Assembly: GCA_023614405.1 (NCBI GenBank)
Contig: CM042685.1
Span: 231,115,661 to 231,179,660, forward strand
From: Avena insularis
Taxonomy: Eukaryota > Streptophyta > Magnoliopsida > Poales > Poaceae
Direction: 5' to 3'
Length of the DNA: 64,000 nucleotides
Of this stretch, positions 44,430 through 56,633 are shown piece after piece (the stretch's first letter is position 1; every line of letters starts with the position of its first letter). The translations under genes and the position numbers were made by a program. A model generated the notes under the pieces. The model had not been told where the DNA came from, ran no database searches, and saw only the letters and a program-made list of their open reading frames with translations.

Positions 44430-44443
44430 TGCAAGTGGGAGAC
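44430..44443 (+). other. Polypurine tract of element B
   Basis: TGCAAGTGGGAGAC directly before the 3' LTR; the identical tract precedes the A 3' LTR at 63221-63234. Confidence 0.75.
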
Positions 44444-45327
44444 TGTTGGAGATATGCCCTAGAGGCAATAATAAATATAGTTATTACTATATCTTTGTGT
44501 TTATGATAAATGTTTACATTCATGCTATAACAGTATTAACAAGGAAACATTAATACTTGTGTGATTTGTAAACTAAATTAGAGTCCCTAGTAAAGCCTCT
44601 TTATAATACTAGCTTGTTGGTTAATAAATGATTGTGGTTTCCCTATCATGAACATTGAGATGTTATTAACAACAAGATCATATCGTTAGGAGAATGGTAT
44701 GATGGACATACTCCTATAGATAAGCGTAGCATAAAGATCAAGTCATTTTAATAGTTCAATTGCTATATGCTTTCTGATACATAGTAACCTAATTCCTTCG
44801 ACCATGAGATCATGCTTATCACCATCACCGGAAGGATGCTTTGATGACATCAAACACCACACCGTAACTGGGTGGTTATAAAGGTGGCATTGAGTGTTCG
44901 GAAAGTATTGGTTGAGGCACATGGATCAAGAGTGGGATTTGTCCATCCATGTGACGGATAGATATACTCTGGGCCCTCTCGGTGGAAGGTCATCCAATTG
45001 GCTTGCAAGCATGTGACTGGCTCACAAGGGATCACATATCACGGGAATGAGAAAAGAGTACTTATCAGGAACGAGGTTGAACTAGGTATGCAGAGATACC
45101 GACGATCAAAACCTCGGATAAGTAAACTATCATGAGACAAAGGGAAATTGGTATCGTATGTAAGTGGTTCATTCGATCACAAAGTAATCGTAGAAATATG
45201 TGGGAACCATATGAATTTCCAGATTCCTCTATTGGTTATTGTTCGGAGAAGTGTCTCGATCATGTCCGCACAATTCACGAACCGTAGGGAGACACACTTA
45301 AGGATTCGATGTTGTTGAGAAGTTATG
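44444..45327 (+). repeat. 3' LTR of element B, first segment
   Basis: It matches the first part of the B 5' LTR at roughly 98% by eye and ends at ...GAGAAGTTATG, where element C starts. It resumes at 55579 with TTATGGAATGATGAG. TTATG (45323-45327 and 55579-55583) is the C target-site duplication. Confidence 0.93.
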
Positions 45328-48300
45328 TGTCACATCCCAAGATTCTCCAAATCTTGTAATTTGAAAAATAAAATAAACAAAATAAATTTTTGTTGAAAAT
45401 CAGGGTGAAAAGAAACTTTTGTTTCTAAAAGGAAACTTAAAATCCCATCCTGAACAAACTTTGGTTAAAGTTTGAATACAACAAAATCCAAATCAAGAGA
45501 AATGCATTCCTCAATGAATGTATCTGGAAATTTGAACACTTGGAAAATAAATCCAAAACCCTAAACCCTATTGGAATAAAATCATTTCCAAGTTATCTCC
45601 AAATCCATGGATTTGATCCATATAAAAATTGTTCAACAAACAATCACAAAGGATCAAGAAAGACAAACAGAAATATTATAAGACCATGGAAATTGGTTTC
45701 ACTCAATTTGGAACCATAAATAAAATCTTATGGATTTAATAAAGGAATTGAATTCCCAAAGCTATTAAAGCCCTTATCTAAATCCATACCAAATGGTGAA
45801 CAAATGATCCTAAAGGATTTAAAAAGGATAAACAAATAATAAATAAGATTTCACAAATTGGAATCACCAAGTTTGAATCTCTAAATAAAAAGATATGGAT
45901 TTCATAAGGTGGAGAAAGAATTATTAAATAAAGAATATTTAAAGACCAAATCAAACCTTGGCCAAATCCAAAAGCAAATGGAAAGAACAGAATCCAAATC
46001 CCAATAAAAATATTGGTTAAAGAAATTCCAAAATAAAATAAAATGACCTAAACCAAATTCCATTGGAATTAAAACAAATACCCAATCTTAAATGATTAAT
46101 GAATCATATTAAAAACCTTTCCAAATAATTCAAGATGAATTACTTGACACCCAAATAATCAAATAAAAACCTACTGAAAAGATTTGGGTGGTTTTGGAAA
46201 ATCAAATGGTGTTTAGAAATATTAATAAATCTTATATGATTTAAAACTAAGCCTATTTTGAATAAATAAAAGACCCAAAAAGAATAAAGTTTTTATTCAA
46301 AATTTGACATTTGGTTGTGCTACTAACCAGTATTTAAACCTACCCAAAAGTTGACAAAGGTTTGAATTCAAATGAATGTTTGAATTGGCCAAACAAAACC
46401 AAATCAGAATAAAAGAAAAGGAAAAAGAGAAAAACAAACAGAACAAAAAAAAAGAGAACAAGTCAGCCCAGCCGGCCAGCCCAACTAAGCCCAGCAGCCC
46501 ATTTCCCTCTCTCCCCCGAAGCGTTTTCTTTCACTCACGAATTAACCCGCACAACGAATGACAACCGGACCCCACCCCACACTCCCTCACTCGCTGACTA
46601 ACCAGGCCCACGACCACGTCGTCATCGTCCTCACCCGCCGCTGACCGCGCCCCCTCTCGCCTGCCATTGCTGCCAAATCAAAGCCAGCGTAATACGCAGT
46701 AACGCCGCGATTAATCAGCCCTGTGACCACGCACGTTAAAGCGTCTCCCCCTCCTCTCTCCTCCCCTTTGTCGCCCCACCTTAGCATGCCCCCAGGCCGC
46801 CCTAATTCCTCTCCGAACCTCACTGTCACCGACGGCTTTCCCTGCCGATTCCGGCGACCCCATGCCAACCCTTGCCTCCTCGAGCACACGGACGTGACCT
46901 CCAGGCCCTGGCGCATCTCCCTGCCTCCCCAGTTCACTCGCTGCGTTCTATATCGTAAGAACTACCTCGACTGAACGCGCCACCGTCTGCCATTCACTTC
47001 GACGACCCTTCCTGGTATCTCCTGACTTCCCCTCTCCCTCTCTTTCACATGCACATACTCCCCACTCTCCAGTGCATCTAACTACATGGTTTGCTTGCTC
47101 TCCTGTGTTCTGTAGCGTCGCCCTCGACAACGACTGACCGCAACCGACGCCGTCTGGAACTCCGGCGAGCGATTGCCGTCACCACCGTGCGCCCCTCGAC
47201 GAAATCTCAACACATTGAGCATCGTCGTGACCTCCTGAACCCGGTGAGCATCTCCCCTTCCTTCCTCACCTCCTGTAGCATCTCCACCGTCATCGTCTGA
47301 CAGCTCCGCCGCCAGTAGCCACCGCAGCGCCGCCCATCTTTGGCTAGTGTGCTTAGCACCGTCAGATCTTAATCGCATGGCCACGATAGAAACTTAACTG
47401 AAGCGGTATGTTTGTCTCTGTGCCGCACGATCCAACTTAAATCCAACGGCCTACAGCGCGTGATCCAGACGAAACGGTATCAGCGAGTAAGAACACGCCA
47501 CGTGTCTCTGTCGATTTGAATTAGAACAGATTTGATCTATTAGATATGTGATTTTGTAAATTGCAAAACTTTTAATCTACACGTCCAAATTTTGCAAACT
47601 TGATATCAATGGATTTAGAAAAACAAGACCTAGCCAACCATGCACTTTGTTTAGTAAAAAGCTTCTGGTAAAATGTTTGTTTTTGTAGAAACTTATGTAT
47701 GCTTGTTTAGGTTGTAAAAATTATTCTAAAATGATTTTGGGGATAAAATCTTTGGCAAATGGTGTATTTTTAACCTAATGACCATAGGAATAACTTTGTG
47801 GTTTCAAAAATGTATTTGGTGAAACAAAAGAATGAATCTTTGATTTAAACCATTTCTAGTCTAATAAAAATATGGTTTATTTATTAAAAATGGTTTGGAA
47901 GAAAACCTTTGAGAAATGTTTTGGAAATAAACTCTCTGACCCTAAACACAAAGTTTTATGGTTTGAAAACATATTTTGTGAACCCTATAGATTAATACCT
48001 TATTAAAAACATTTCTACACCACATAAAATGATACCTTGTTTTAAAAATGGTTTATAAAATGAAACCTTTTGCAAATGACTTTGCCACTTTATAAAATTA
48101 CCATTAGGTGTTTTCAAATGTTTGTGAACCATTAGAAACCACTTCTCCAAATAAAACAATCTTTAGCATGCTTGCATGCATTGTTTTGTTATTATTATTT
48201 TATGTGATGAATTGCTTGAATGGTAGTTTGAAATATTGTTTGCTTGATTGAATTGTAGTGACTTGAAGAGTGTGAACATTGAAAAGATCAAGGGTGAACT

Positions 48301-49564
48301 TATACTCTCTACCAAAAAGGCAAGTGATGCTACATACTTTTGTCCCATTATTTTCACTATGCATTAGTGATATTTCTAAGTAGGACTTGCATGGAATTTT
48401 GCTAAGTATAAACTATGCTATGGGAAATCCTAGTAGATGAAACCTTAGTAGAAATTTCCTAAGTTAAGATTCCTACTACTATCATGCTTAGCTGAGCTAA
48501 TAGAAGACAAGGGTGGAATATATATTCATGCTATGGAAAATTTCTAAGTCTGAGGACTTGAGTTTTGTTTAATAAAACAAACTAAGTAAATGAATCACAA
48601 GGGTGGAATGGAAGGAATGGTTTGTGTTGAGTGGTTACACAAGGCCAGGGGACTGGTGAACCTTGTGTATCTCACTTGTGGAAAGCCACCCAGGAACAAA
48701 GAGATTTGAGATGTCAAATGTTGAGAAGCTTCAAGTGCAACCACTTGGCATTATGGGCTCTGCCTGGATCATATAGGTTGCAAGAACTTAGCCAAATGGA
48801 TAGTTGGTGGTAGGGGTTTGATAGGTTGGAGCGCGTCCATTTTGGTCTAAGGGAAGGCTTCTGCAAGATCTTGTCTTGGTGAAACCAAGTCTTGTGGGGA
48901 AAGTGCACCACCTCTGCAGAGTGTAAAATCTAAGTACTTAGCCATGTCCCTGGCAAAGGACAATTTGAGCATCAAGACATGGAAGCTATCAAGAATCTCA
49001 TCATTCAAATTTCTAAGTTAAAAACTTGTGGATTGAACAAGGGTTAAAGGATCTTCAATCTTTGATTGGTAGATGCCTTGGGTGATTTTTGCCAGACAAA
49101 ACTTAGTGTTTTCAAATGATAAGGAAAATCTATTTTGAGCAAAGCAAGCCTAAGCTCCACTTAGCCAAATGCATATAGATGATAGACTCCACTATACTAC
49201 CATAGTATCACTTGCCAATACAATTCAAATGTATTGACCCTTGTGGCTGTAACTTGTTATATTGTAGGTTTGTTTGATATTAGTGAAGTTTAATGATTAG
49301 GATTACAAGTCTACAACCAACATGTCTGCCTGTGGCACTTTGAAGATGAAGGACCCCATGCTTATAGATATTCTGCTGCAATGTAATGTAATAGCCAAAT
49401 GAGCTATGTAAGATGTAATAAATTATGTTATTCCTGGTTATAAAGTTGTATTATGACCTTTGTTTCTTGATATTACATCTTAACTTTGGATGCTAGCTAT
49501 TGATCCAGGGACTAGAATTGTAAACACAGGGATCTCTACCTTATTAAAGGTTGGGAACCCTACA
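45328..49564 (+). repeat. 5' LTR of element C, 4237 bp
   Basis: It starts TGTCACATCCCAAGATTCTCC and ends GGGAACCCTACA. The first 1.2 kb and last 2 kb are AT-rich; a GC-rich core lies at about 46470-47500. The AT-rich parts are nearly identical to the 3' LTR, whereas 46620-47330 differs by many small deletions and substitutions. Short open frames in the core differ between the two LTRs and are not conserved as protein. Confidence 0.93.
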
Positions 49565-49566
49565 GA

Positions 49567-49578
49567 TGGTATCAGAGC
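49567..49578 (+). other. Primer-binding site of element C (tRNA-iMet)
   Basis: TGGTATCAGAGC, two bases after the 5' LTR end. It matches 12 of the 13 bases used by A, B and H. Confidence 0.9.
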
Positions 49579-50266
49579 ATTGTGTTGCCTGTAGGATTTG
49601 TAACCCTAGGATTGGACAAAACCCCTTAGAAAGATAGGAGTTGTATTTGTTCCAAAACTTATTTACAAACAATCTTGTAAACTCTTTCCTCAACCATTTT
49701 GGTTTTGACTCTACATCTCTCTATTTCAACTTGATGGACAAGCCTACCCATGGCCAAAGACTTCACCATGTGCTAAGGACTTCATCAACTCTAATGACTT
49801 CAACATCTTCAACTCTAATGACTTCAACATCTTCAACAATTTCACCAAGGACTTCAATCTTGGATATCACTAAGGACTACAAGTGTGACAAGAAATGTTA
49901 CTCAAGATTTGAAGACTAAGGGAACACAACTTAGAAGGAGCCATCATCACCTTTGAAGTTTTGTGACCAAGAATTTTCTCAAGAAGAAAAAGATCTCATT
50001 CAAGAAGAATCAACCAAGAGGGATGGAAAGATCCCAAGTGAATCATATAGATAGACCACCATATTTTGTTTAAGTCAAACCCACCAACTTATGTGGTGTA
50101 ACAAAAATATTTTTGGTTGCCTAAAATCATGCTTGAAACTTGTTGTTTGAGTGGAATGTTTGTTTGTAAATGCTTGCACATTGCCTGTGTGAATTATGAT
50201 GTGTGTGATTAGAATTATTCCCTTAGAAATACTTTGCCTATTCTAATCCCAATCCAACCCAAACAG
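49579..50266 (+). other. Element C leader before its ORF
   Basis: About 690 bp without a supported gene. It has a short direct repeat of 24 bp (ATCTTCAACTCTAATGACTTCAAC) near 49783-49840 and several short upstream ATGs. Confidence 0.6.
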
Positions 50267-51280
50267 ATGACTACTCCAAGAGACTCCAACATCAAGGTGG
50301 ATGACACCAACAACAACCAAGAAGACAACATGAGAGAAATTATAGCAACCCAAACCCAGTTGAGCCAAGTGACAACTCAGCTTTTAGCCAACAACAATGG
50401 ACTAGACCCAGCCATACAAAGGATTTTGAAACTTCAATCCCAATTGTTGCAAGGATTGGTTACTCAAATGATCAACATGGGAGAAAACTTTTCCCAAGGA
50501 GCTAATGACAACAAGGATGACAAAGATGTTATTCTAGAAGGAACCCAAGCATGCAATATTTGTGGAGACAAGGATCATACATTCAAGGAGCATGAAGATC
50601 AATGCCCTAATTGTGAAGAGAGACATCCAACTAATCAATGCCCCACATCTCAAGTGACTTGTTTCCTATGTGAAGGAAATGATCATGCCCCTATTCAATG
50701 CCCCATATATCCTATAGTTCAACAAATGAAGCAAGATGGAATGCATCAAATGTTTGGAAACCTCCATAAGGGAACAACTTCTACCAAGATGGATGAAGGC
50801 AAAGTCAGAACCATGCCACATAAGGCCAAATCCAAAGTAACCATAAAGTGTTGCTACTCTTGTGAAGAAGAAGGTCATATCTCTAGTAACTGCCCCAAGA
50901 AGAGAGAAAGATTTTCCACCTTTGAGGTGAGGTATGAAGAGCATGAACTAGAAGAACTCCTAGCTTTGGAGAGACCCAAAAAGAAGAAGAAGGACAAAAT
51001 CCAGTCGCAATGTTACAATTGCAAAGAGATGGGACACTATGCCAGTGAATGTCCAGAAAAGAAGAAGAGCCAAGAAGACAAACAAAAGCTAGTGAAACCC
51101 AAGATGAGGAAGGATATTAGCCAAGTGTGGTGCAACCACTGCAAAAAGTTAGGACATTATGCATCATATTGTCCAGAGAAGCCACCTCAAGACCTTAACC
51201 TTATCACATGTTTCAAATGCAAGGAGCTAGGCCACTATGCAAACCTCTGCCCAGAAAAGTTACATCAAGATCCTAAGTAA
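50267..51280 (+). CDS. Multi-zinc-knuckle (nucleocapsid-like) protein of element C
   Basis: The ATG at 50267 opens a 337-aa frame with no interruption. Residues 1-90 are Asn/Gln-rich and partly helical-looking, with no capsid motif. Zinc-knuckle-like motifs follow: an irregular one at 96-113, CX2CX3HX4C at 113-125, and regular CX2CX4HX4C at 132-145, 196-209, 249-262, 289-302 and 315-328. The last three share the pattern C..CK..GHYA..C, indicating internal duplication. Lys-rich linkers (237-244, 265-282) add basic charge. In Gag proteins such knuckles bind and package RNA; here they stand alone. The frame could start upstream at a non-ATG codon, but this ATG is the first in frame. It is a probable RNA-binding packaging factor; that role is inference. 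Confidence 0.82.
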   Translation: MTTPRDSNIKVDDTNNNQEDNMREIIATQTQLSQVTTQLLANNNGLDPAIQRILKLQSQLLQGLVTQMINMGENFSQGANDNKDDKDVILEGTQACNICGDKDHTFKEHEDQCPNCEERHPTNQCPTSQVTCFLCEGNDHAPIQCPIYPIVQQMKQDGMHQMFGNLHKGTTSTKMDEGKVRTMPHKAKSKVTIKCCYSCEEEGHISSNCPKKRERFSTFEVRYEEHELEELLALERPKKKKKDKIQSQCYNCKEMGHYASECPEKKKSQEDKQKLVKPKMRKDISQVWCNHCKKLGHYASYCPEKPPQDLNLITCFKCKELGHYANLCPEKLHQDPK

Positions 51281-51398
51281 GACAAGATGTAATCTAGTTG
51301 GAAATTTTAAGGGTGGTAGTACCCTAGTTGCTTTGAGCCAATTTGTAACCCCAGCCTCCCCCAATCTCGGGACGAGATTTATTTTAAGGGTGGTAGCC
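51281..51398 (+). other. Element C 3' internal segment with weak purine tract
   Basis: Two copies of TTTTAAGGGTGGTAG are present (about 51306 and 51383), the second just before the 3' LTR. It is the only candidate plus-strand primer and is a poor purine tract. Confidence 0.5.
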
Positions 51399-54300
51399 TG
51401 TCACATCCCAAGATTCTCCAAATCTTGTAATGTGAAAAATAAAATAAACAAAATAAATTTTTGTTGAAAATCAGGGTGAAAAGAAACTTTTGTTTCTAAA
51501 AGGAAACTTAAAATCCCATCCTGAACAAACTTTGGTTAAAGTTTGAATCCAACAAAATCCAAATCAAGAGAAATGCATTCCTCAATGAATGTATCTGGAA
51601 ATTTGAACACTTGGAAAATAAATCCAAAACCCTAACCCTATTGGAATAAAATCATTTCCAAGTTATCTCCAAATCCATGGATTTGTCCATATAAAAATTG
51701 TTCAACAAACAATCACAAAGGATCAAGAAAGACAAATAGAAATATTATAAGACCATGGAAATTGGTTTCACTCAATTTGGAACCATAAATAAAATCTTAT
51801 GGATTTAATAAAGGAATTGAATTCCCAAAGCTATTAAAGCCCTTATCTAAATCCATACCAAATGGTTAACAAATGATCCTAAAGGGTTTAAAAAGGATAA
51901 ACAAATAATAAATAAGATTTCACAAATTGGAATCACCAAGTTTGGATCTCTAAATAAAAAGATATGGATTTCATAAGGTGAAGAAAGAATTATTAAATAA
52001 AGAATATTTAAAGACCAAATCAAATCTTGGCCAAATCCAAAAGCAAATGGAAAAACAGAATCCAAATCCCAATAAAAATATTGGTTAAAGAAATTCCAAA
52101 ATAAAATAAAATGACCTAAACCAAATTCCATTGGAATTAAAACAAATACCCAATCTTAAATGATTAATGAATCATATTAAAAACCTTTCCAAATAATTCA
52201 AGATGAATTAGTTGACACCCAAATAATCAAATAAAAACCTACTAAAAAGATTTGGGTGGTTTTGGAAAATCAAATGGTGTTTAGAAATATTAATAAATCT
52301 TATATGATTTAAAACTAAGCCTATTTTGAATAAATAAAAGACCCAAAAAGAATAAATTTTTTATTCAAAATTTAACATTTGGTTGTGCTACTAACCAGTA
52401 CTTAAACCTACCCAAAAGTTGACAAAGGTTTGAATTCAAATGAATGTTTGAATTGGCCAAGCAAAACCAAATCAGAATAAAAGAAAAGGAAAAAGAGAAA
52501 AACAAACAGAACAAAAAAAAGAGAACAAGTCAGCCCAGCCGGCCAGCCCAACTAAGCCCAGCAGCCCATTTCCCTCTCTCCCCTGAAGCGTTTTATTTCA
52601 CTCACGAATTAAGCCGCACAGCGAATGACAACCGGACCCCACCCTACACTCCCTCACTCGCTGACTAACCAGGCCCACGGCCACGTCGTCATCGTCCTCA
52701 CCCGCTTGCGACCGCCCTCGCCTCTGACGTTCTTGCAAATCAAAGCCAGCGTAATACGATGAACGCGATTAATCAGCCTGCGACCGCATGTTATTAAGCG
52801 TCTCCCCTCCTCTCTCCTTCCCTCTGTCGCCCCACCTTACGCCCCAGGCGCCCTAATTCCTCTCGAACCACCGTCACCGACGGCTTTCCTGCCAATTCCA
52901 GCGACCCCCAACCCTTGCCTCCTCGGCTCGAGCGTGACCTCCAGGCCTGGCGCATCTCCTGCCTCCCAGTTCACTTCTGTGCCCGTATATCGTCGGCAAC
53001 TACCTCGACTGAACGCGCCACCGTCTGCCATTCACTTCGACGACCCTTCCTGGTATCTCCTGACTTCCCCTCTCCCTCTCTTTCACATGCACATACTCCC
53101 CACTCTCCAGTGCGTCTAACTATATGGTTTCCTTGCTCTCTTGTGTTCTGTAGCGTCGCCCTTGATTGACGGCCATAGCCGACGCGTCTGGAACTCCGGC
53201 GACGATTACCACCACCGTCGCCTTGACGAAATCTCAACACGTTGAGCATCGCCAGAACCTCCTGAACCCGTGAGCATCTCCTTCCTTCCTCACTCCTCAG
53301 AAGCGTCGCCACTGTCGTCAGCCGCCCGATAGCCGCCATAGCGCCGCCCATCTTTGGCTAGTGTGCTTAGCACCGTCAGATCTTAATCGCATGGCCACGA
53401 TAGAAACTTAACTGAAGCGGTATGTTTGTCTCTGTGCCGCACGATCCAACTTAAATCCAACGGCCTACAGCGCGTTATCCAGACGAAACGGTATCAGCGA
53501 GTAAGAACACGCCACGTGTCTCTGTCGATTTGAATTAGAATAGATTTGATCTATTAGATATGTGATTTTGTAAATTGCATAACTTTTAATCTACACGTCC
53601 AAATTTTGCAAACTTTATATCAATGGATTCAGAAAAACAAGCCCTAGCAAACCATGCACTTTGTTTAGTAAAAAGCTTCTGGTAAAATGTTTGTTTTTGC
53701 AGAAACTTATGTATGCTTGTTTAGGTTGTAAAAATTATTCTAAAATGATTTTGGGGAAAAAATCTTTGGCAAATGGTGTATTTTGAACCTAATGACCATA
53801 GGAATCACTTTGTGGTTTCAAAAATGTATTTGGTGAAACAAAAGAATGAATCTTTGATTTAAACCATTTCTAGTCTAATAAAAATATGGTTTATTTATTA
53901 AAAATGGTTTGGAAGAAAACCTTTGAGAAATGTTTTGGAAATAAACTCTCTGACCCTAAACACAAAGTTTTATGGTTTGAAAACATATTTTGTGAACCCT
54001 ATAGATTAATGCCTTATTAAAAACATTTCTACACCACATAAAATGATACCTTGTTTTAAAAATGGTTTATAAAGTGAAACCTTTTGCAAATGACTTTGCC
54101 ACTTTATAAAATGACCATTAGGTGTTTTAAAATGTTTGTGAACCATTAGAAACCACTTCTCCAAATAAAACAATCTTTAGCATGCTTGCATGCATTGTTT
54201 TGTTATTATTATTTTATGTGATGAATTGCTTGAATGGTAGTTTGAAATATTGTTTGCTTGATTGAATTGTAGTGACTTGAAGTGTGTGAACATTGAAAAG

Positions 54301-55578
54301 ATCAAGGGTGAACTTATACTCTCTACCAAAAAGGCAAGTGATGCTACATACTTTTGTCCCATTATTTTCACTATGCATTAGTGATATTTCTAAGTAGGAC
54401 TTGCATGGAATTTTGCTAAGTATAAACTATGCTATGGGAAATCCTAGTAGATGAAACCTTAGTAGAAATTTCCTAAGTTAAGATTCCTACTACTATCATG
54501 CTTAGCTTATCTAATAGAAGACAAGGGTGGAATATATATTCATGCTATGGAAAATTTCTAAGTCTGAGGACTTGAGTTTTGTTTAATAAAACAAACTAAG
54601 TAAATGAATCACATGGGTGGAATGGAAGGAATGGTTTGTGTTGAGTGGTTACACAAGGCCAGGGGACTGGTGAACCTTGTGTATCTCACTTGTGGAAAGC
54701 CACCTAGGAACAAAGAGATTTGAGATGTCAAATGTTGAGAAGCTTCAAGTGCAACCACTTGGCATTATGGGCTCTGCCTGGATCATATAGGTTGCAAGAA
54801 CTTAGCCAAATGTACAGTTGGTGGTAGGGGTTTGATAGGTTGGAGCGCGTCCATTTTGGTGTAAGGGAAGGCTTGTGAAAGATCTTGTCTTGGTGAAACC
54901 AAGTCTTGTGGGGAAAGTGCACCACCTCTGCAGAGTGTAAAATCTAAGTACTTAGCCATGTCCCTGGCAAAGGACAATTTGAGCATCTAGACATGGAAGC
55001 TATCAAGAATCTCATCATTCAAATTTCTAAGTTAAAAACTTGTGGATTGAACAAGGGTTAAAGGATCTTCAATCTTTGATTGGTAGATGCCTTGGGTGAT
55101 TTTTGCCAAACAAAACTTAGTGTTTTCAAATGATAAGGAAAATCTATTTTGAGCAAAGCAAGCCTAAGCTCCACTTAACCAAATGCATATAGATGATAGA
55201 CTCCACTATACTACCATAGTATCACTTGCCAATACAATTCAAATGTATTGACCCTTGTGGCTGTAACTTGTTATGTTGCAGGTTTGTTTGATATTAGTGA
55301 AGTTTAATGATTAGGATTACAAGTCTACAACCAACATGTTTGCCTGTGGCACTTTGAAGATGAAGGACCCCATGCTTATAGATATTCTACTGCAATGTAA
55401 TGTAATAGCCAAATGAGCTATGTAAGATGTAATAAATTATGTTATTCCTGGTTATAAAGTTGTATTATGACCTTTGTTTCTTGATATTACATCTTAACTG
55501 TGGATGCTAGCTATTGATCCAGGGTCTAGCATTGTAAACACAGGGATCTCTACCTTATTAAAGGTTGGGAACCCTACA
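51399..55578 (+). repeat. 3' LTR of element C, 4180 bp
   Basis: It starts TGTCACATCCCAAGATTCTCC and ends GGGAACCCTACA, followed by the TTATG duplication. It is 57 bp shorter than the 5' LTR, with most of the difference in the GC-rich core (52700-53350). Confidence 0.93.
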
Positions 55579-56633
55579 TTATGGAATGATGAGTAAGAGA
55601 CCGAATGTTGTTCGGAGTCTCAGATGGAATCCGGGATATCACGAGGAGATCCGGAATGGTCCGGAGAATAAGATTCATATAAGGAAAGTCCTGTTTCGGG
55701 GTTGGAGAATGGTTTCGGTGTTTTCATCGGGAATGTTCTAGAAGGTTCCGGAAGGTCCGGCACTCCGGAGGGGAAGGGTACATGAATGGGTCATAAAAAG
55801 TTGGAATGGTTGCATCATTTACTAGGTGTCATCGCTGAGCAAAATAAAGGGATAAATCAAATCCTAGTTTGAAAAGTCAAACGCCAATTTGAAAAGTCAA
55901 ACGGCAAGTTTGCTTGGTGGAGGGAGAGTAGGAAATCTACTTGGTGGAGTTCCTCTCCCTCCACCCGTCGGCCTTGGAAGCCGAGTTGGGGAGGGACTCC
56001 CCTCCCCTTGGCCGTTGCCCTCCACCTATATAAGGAGGGACAGGGCTGCCCCTCCAAGACTACACCTTGCCTCACCAAAACCCTAGCCCTAAGCCGCCGG
56101 CGCCACCACCTCCTGCTGCTACCGCCGCCGCCTAGGGCAAACCCTAGCCGCCGACTTGGGCTTCCCCAAGACCTAGCCGCCGGCCTAGCCCTCTCTCCTT
56201 GGTGTGTCTAAACCCTAGATCACCGAGGCCTCTCTCATAGTCCACCATACTCGCTCCGGCTTAAGGCGAAGCCCTGCGAGATCTCCCCTCTACTTCCGGT
56301 ACCACGCCGTTGTGCTGCCGGAATCGCGAGGAGAGTGCTACAACCTCCGCTACCTGCTGGAACAAGGGAGAGGAAGGTCTTCATCGAGTACCGAATGTGT
56401 GACCGACTGCGGGAGCGCTGCAGGAACGCAGCGCCGGAAGGATCGTCTACACGATCTTGAGATCGGCAAGAGTACGACTACATCACCCACGAGAATCCGC
56501 TCTCGTTAAACACTTTGGAATCTTCGAGGGTGAGTTATTCCATCGACTCGTTGCTACAATCTAGTAGATAGATCTTGGCTTGTTTGTTTGTATGCAGTAG
56601 AAAATTTTGTTTTCCATGCTACGAACCCCTACA
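55579..56633 (+). repeat. 3' LTR of element B, second segment
   Basis: It continues the B LTR from the C insertion to ACGAACCCCTACA. It contains the TATATAA box at 56027-56033. The next five bases, ACTAG (56634-56638), repeat 37367-37371 and are the B target-site duplication. Confidence 0.93.

Larger units (their letters stand above)
45328..55578 (+). mobile_element. Element C: complete non-autonomous LTR retrotransposon, 10,251 bp
   Basis: Two LTRs of about 4.2 kb flank an internal region of only 1834 bp. The target-site duplication TTATG is exact on both sides. The LTR start TGTCACATCCC and the tRNA-Met primer site resemble element H, suggesting a Tekay/Del-like partner supplies the enzymes. 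No protease, RT, RNase H or integrase is present. The single good ORF encodes a zinc-knuckle protein. The size and LTR-dominated layout are those of a LARD-type (large retrotransposon derivative) element, but LARDs are usually described as non-coding. Confidence 0.93.

Noticed and set aside
46560..47390. Open frames in the GC-rich core of the C LTR
   Set aside because: The matching 3' LTR core (52650-53360) has frame-breaking deletions in the same places, so no protein is conserved.
37372..56633. B and C read as one large element with three LTR-like ends
   Set aside because: The TTATG duplication and the continuous B LTR across 45327/55579 show C is a separate insertion.
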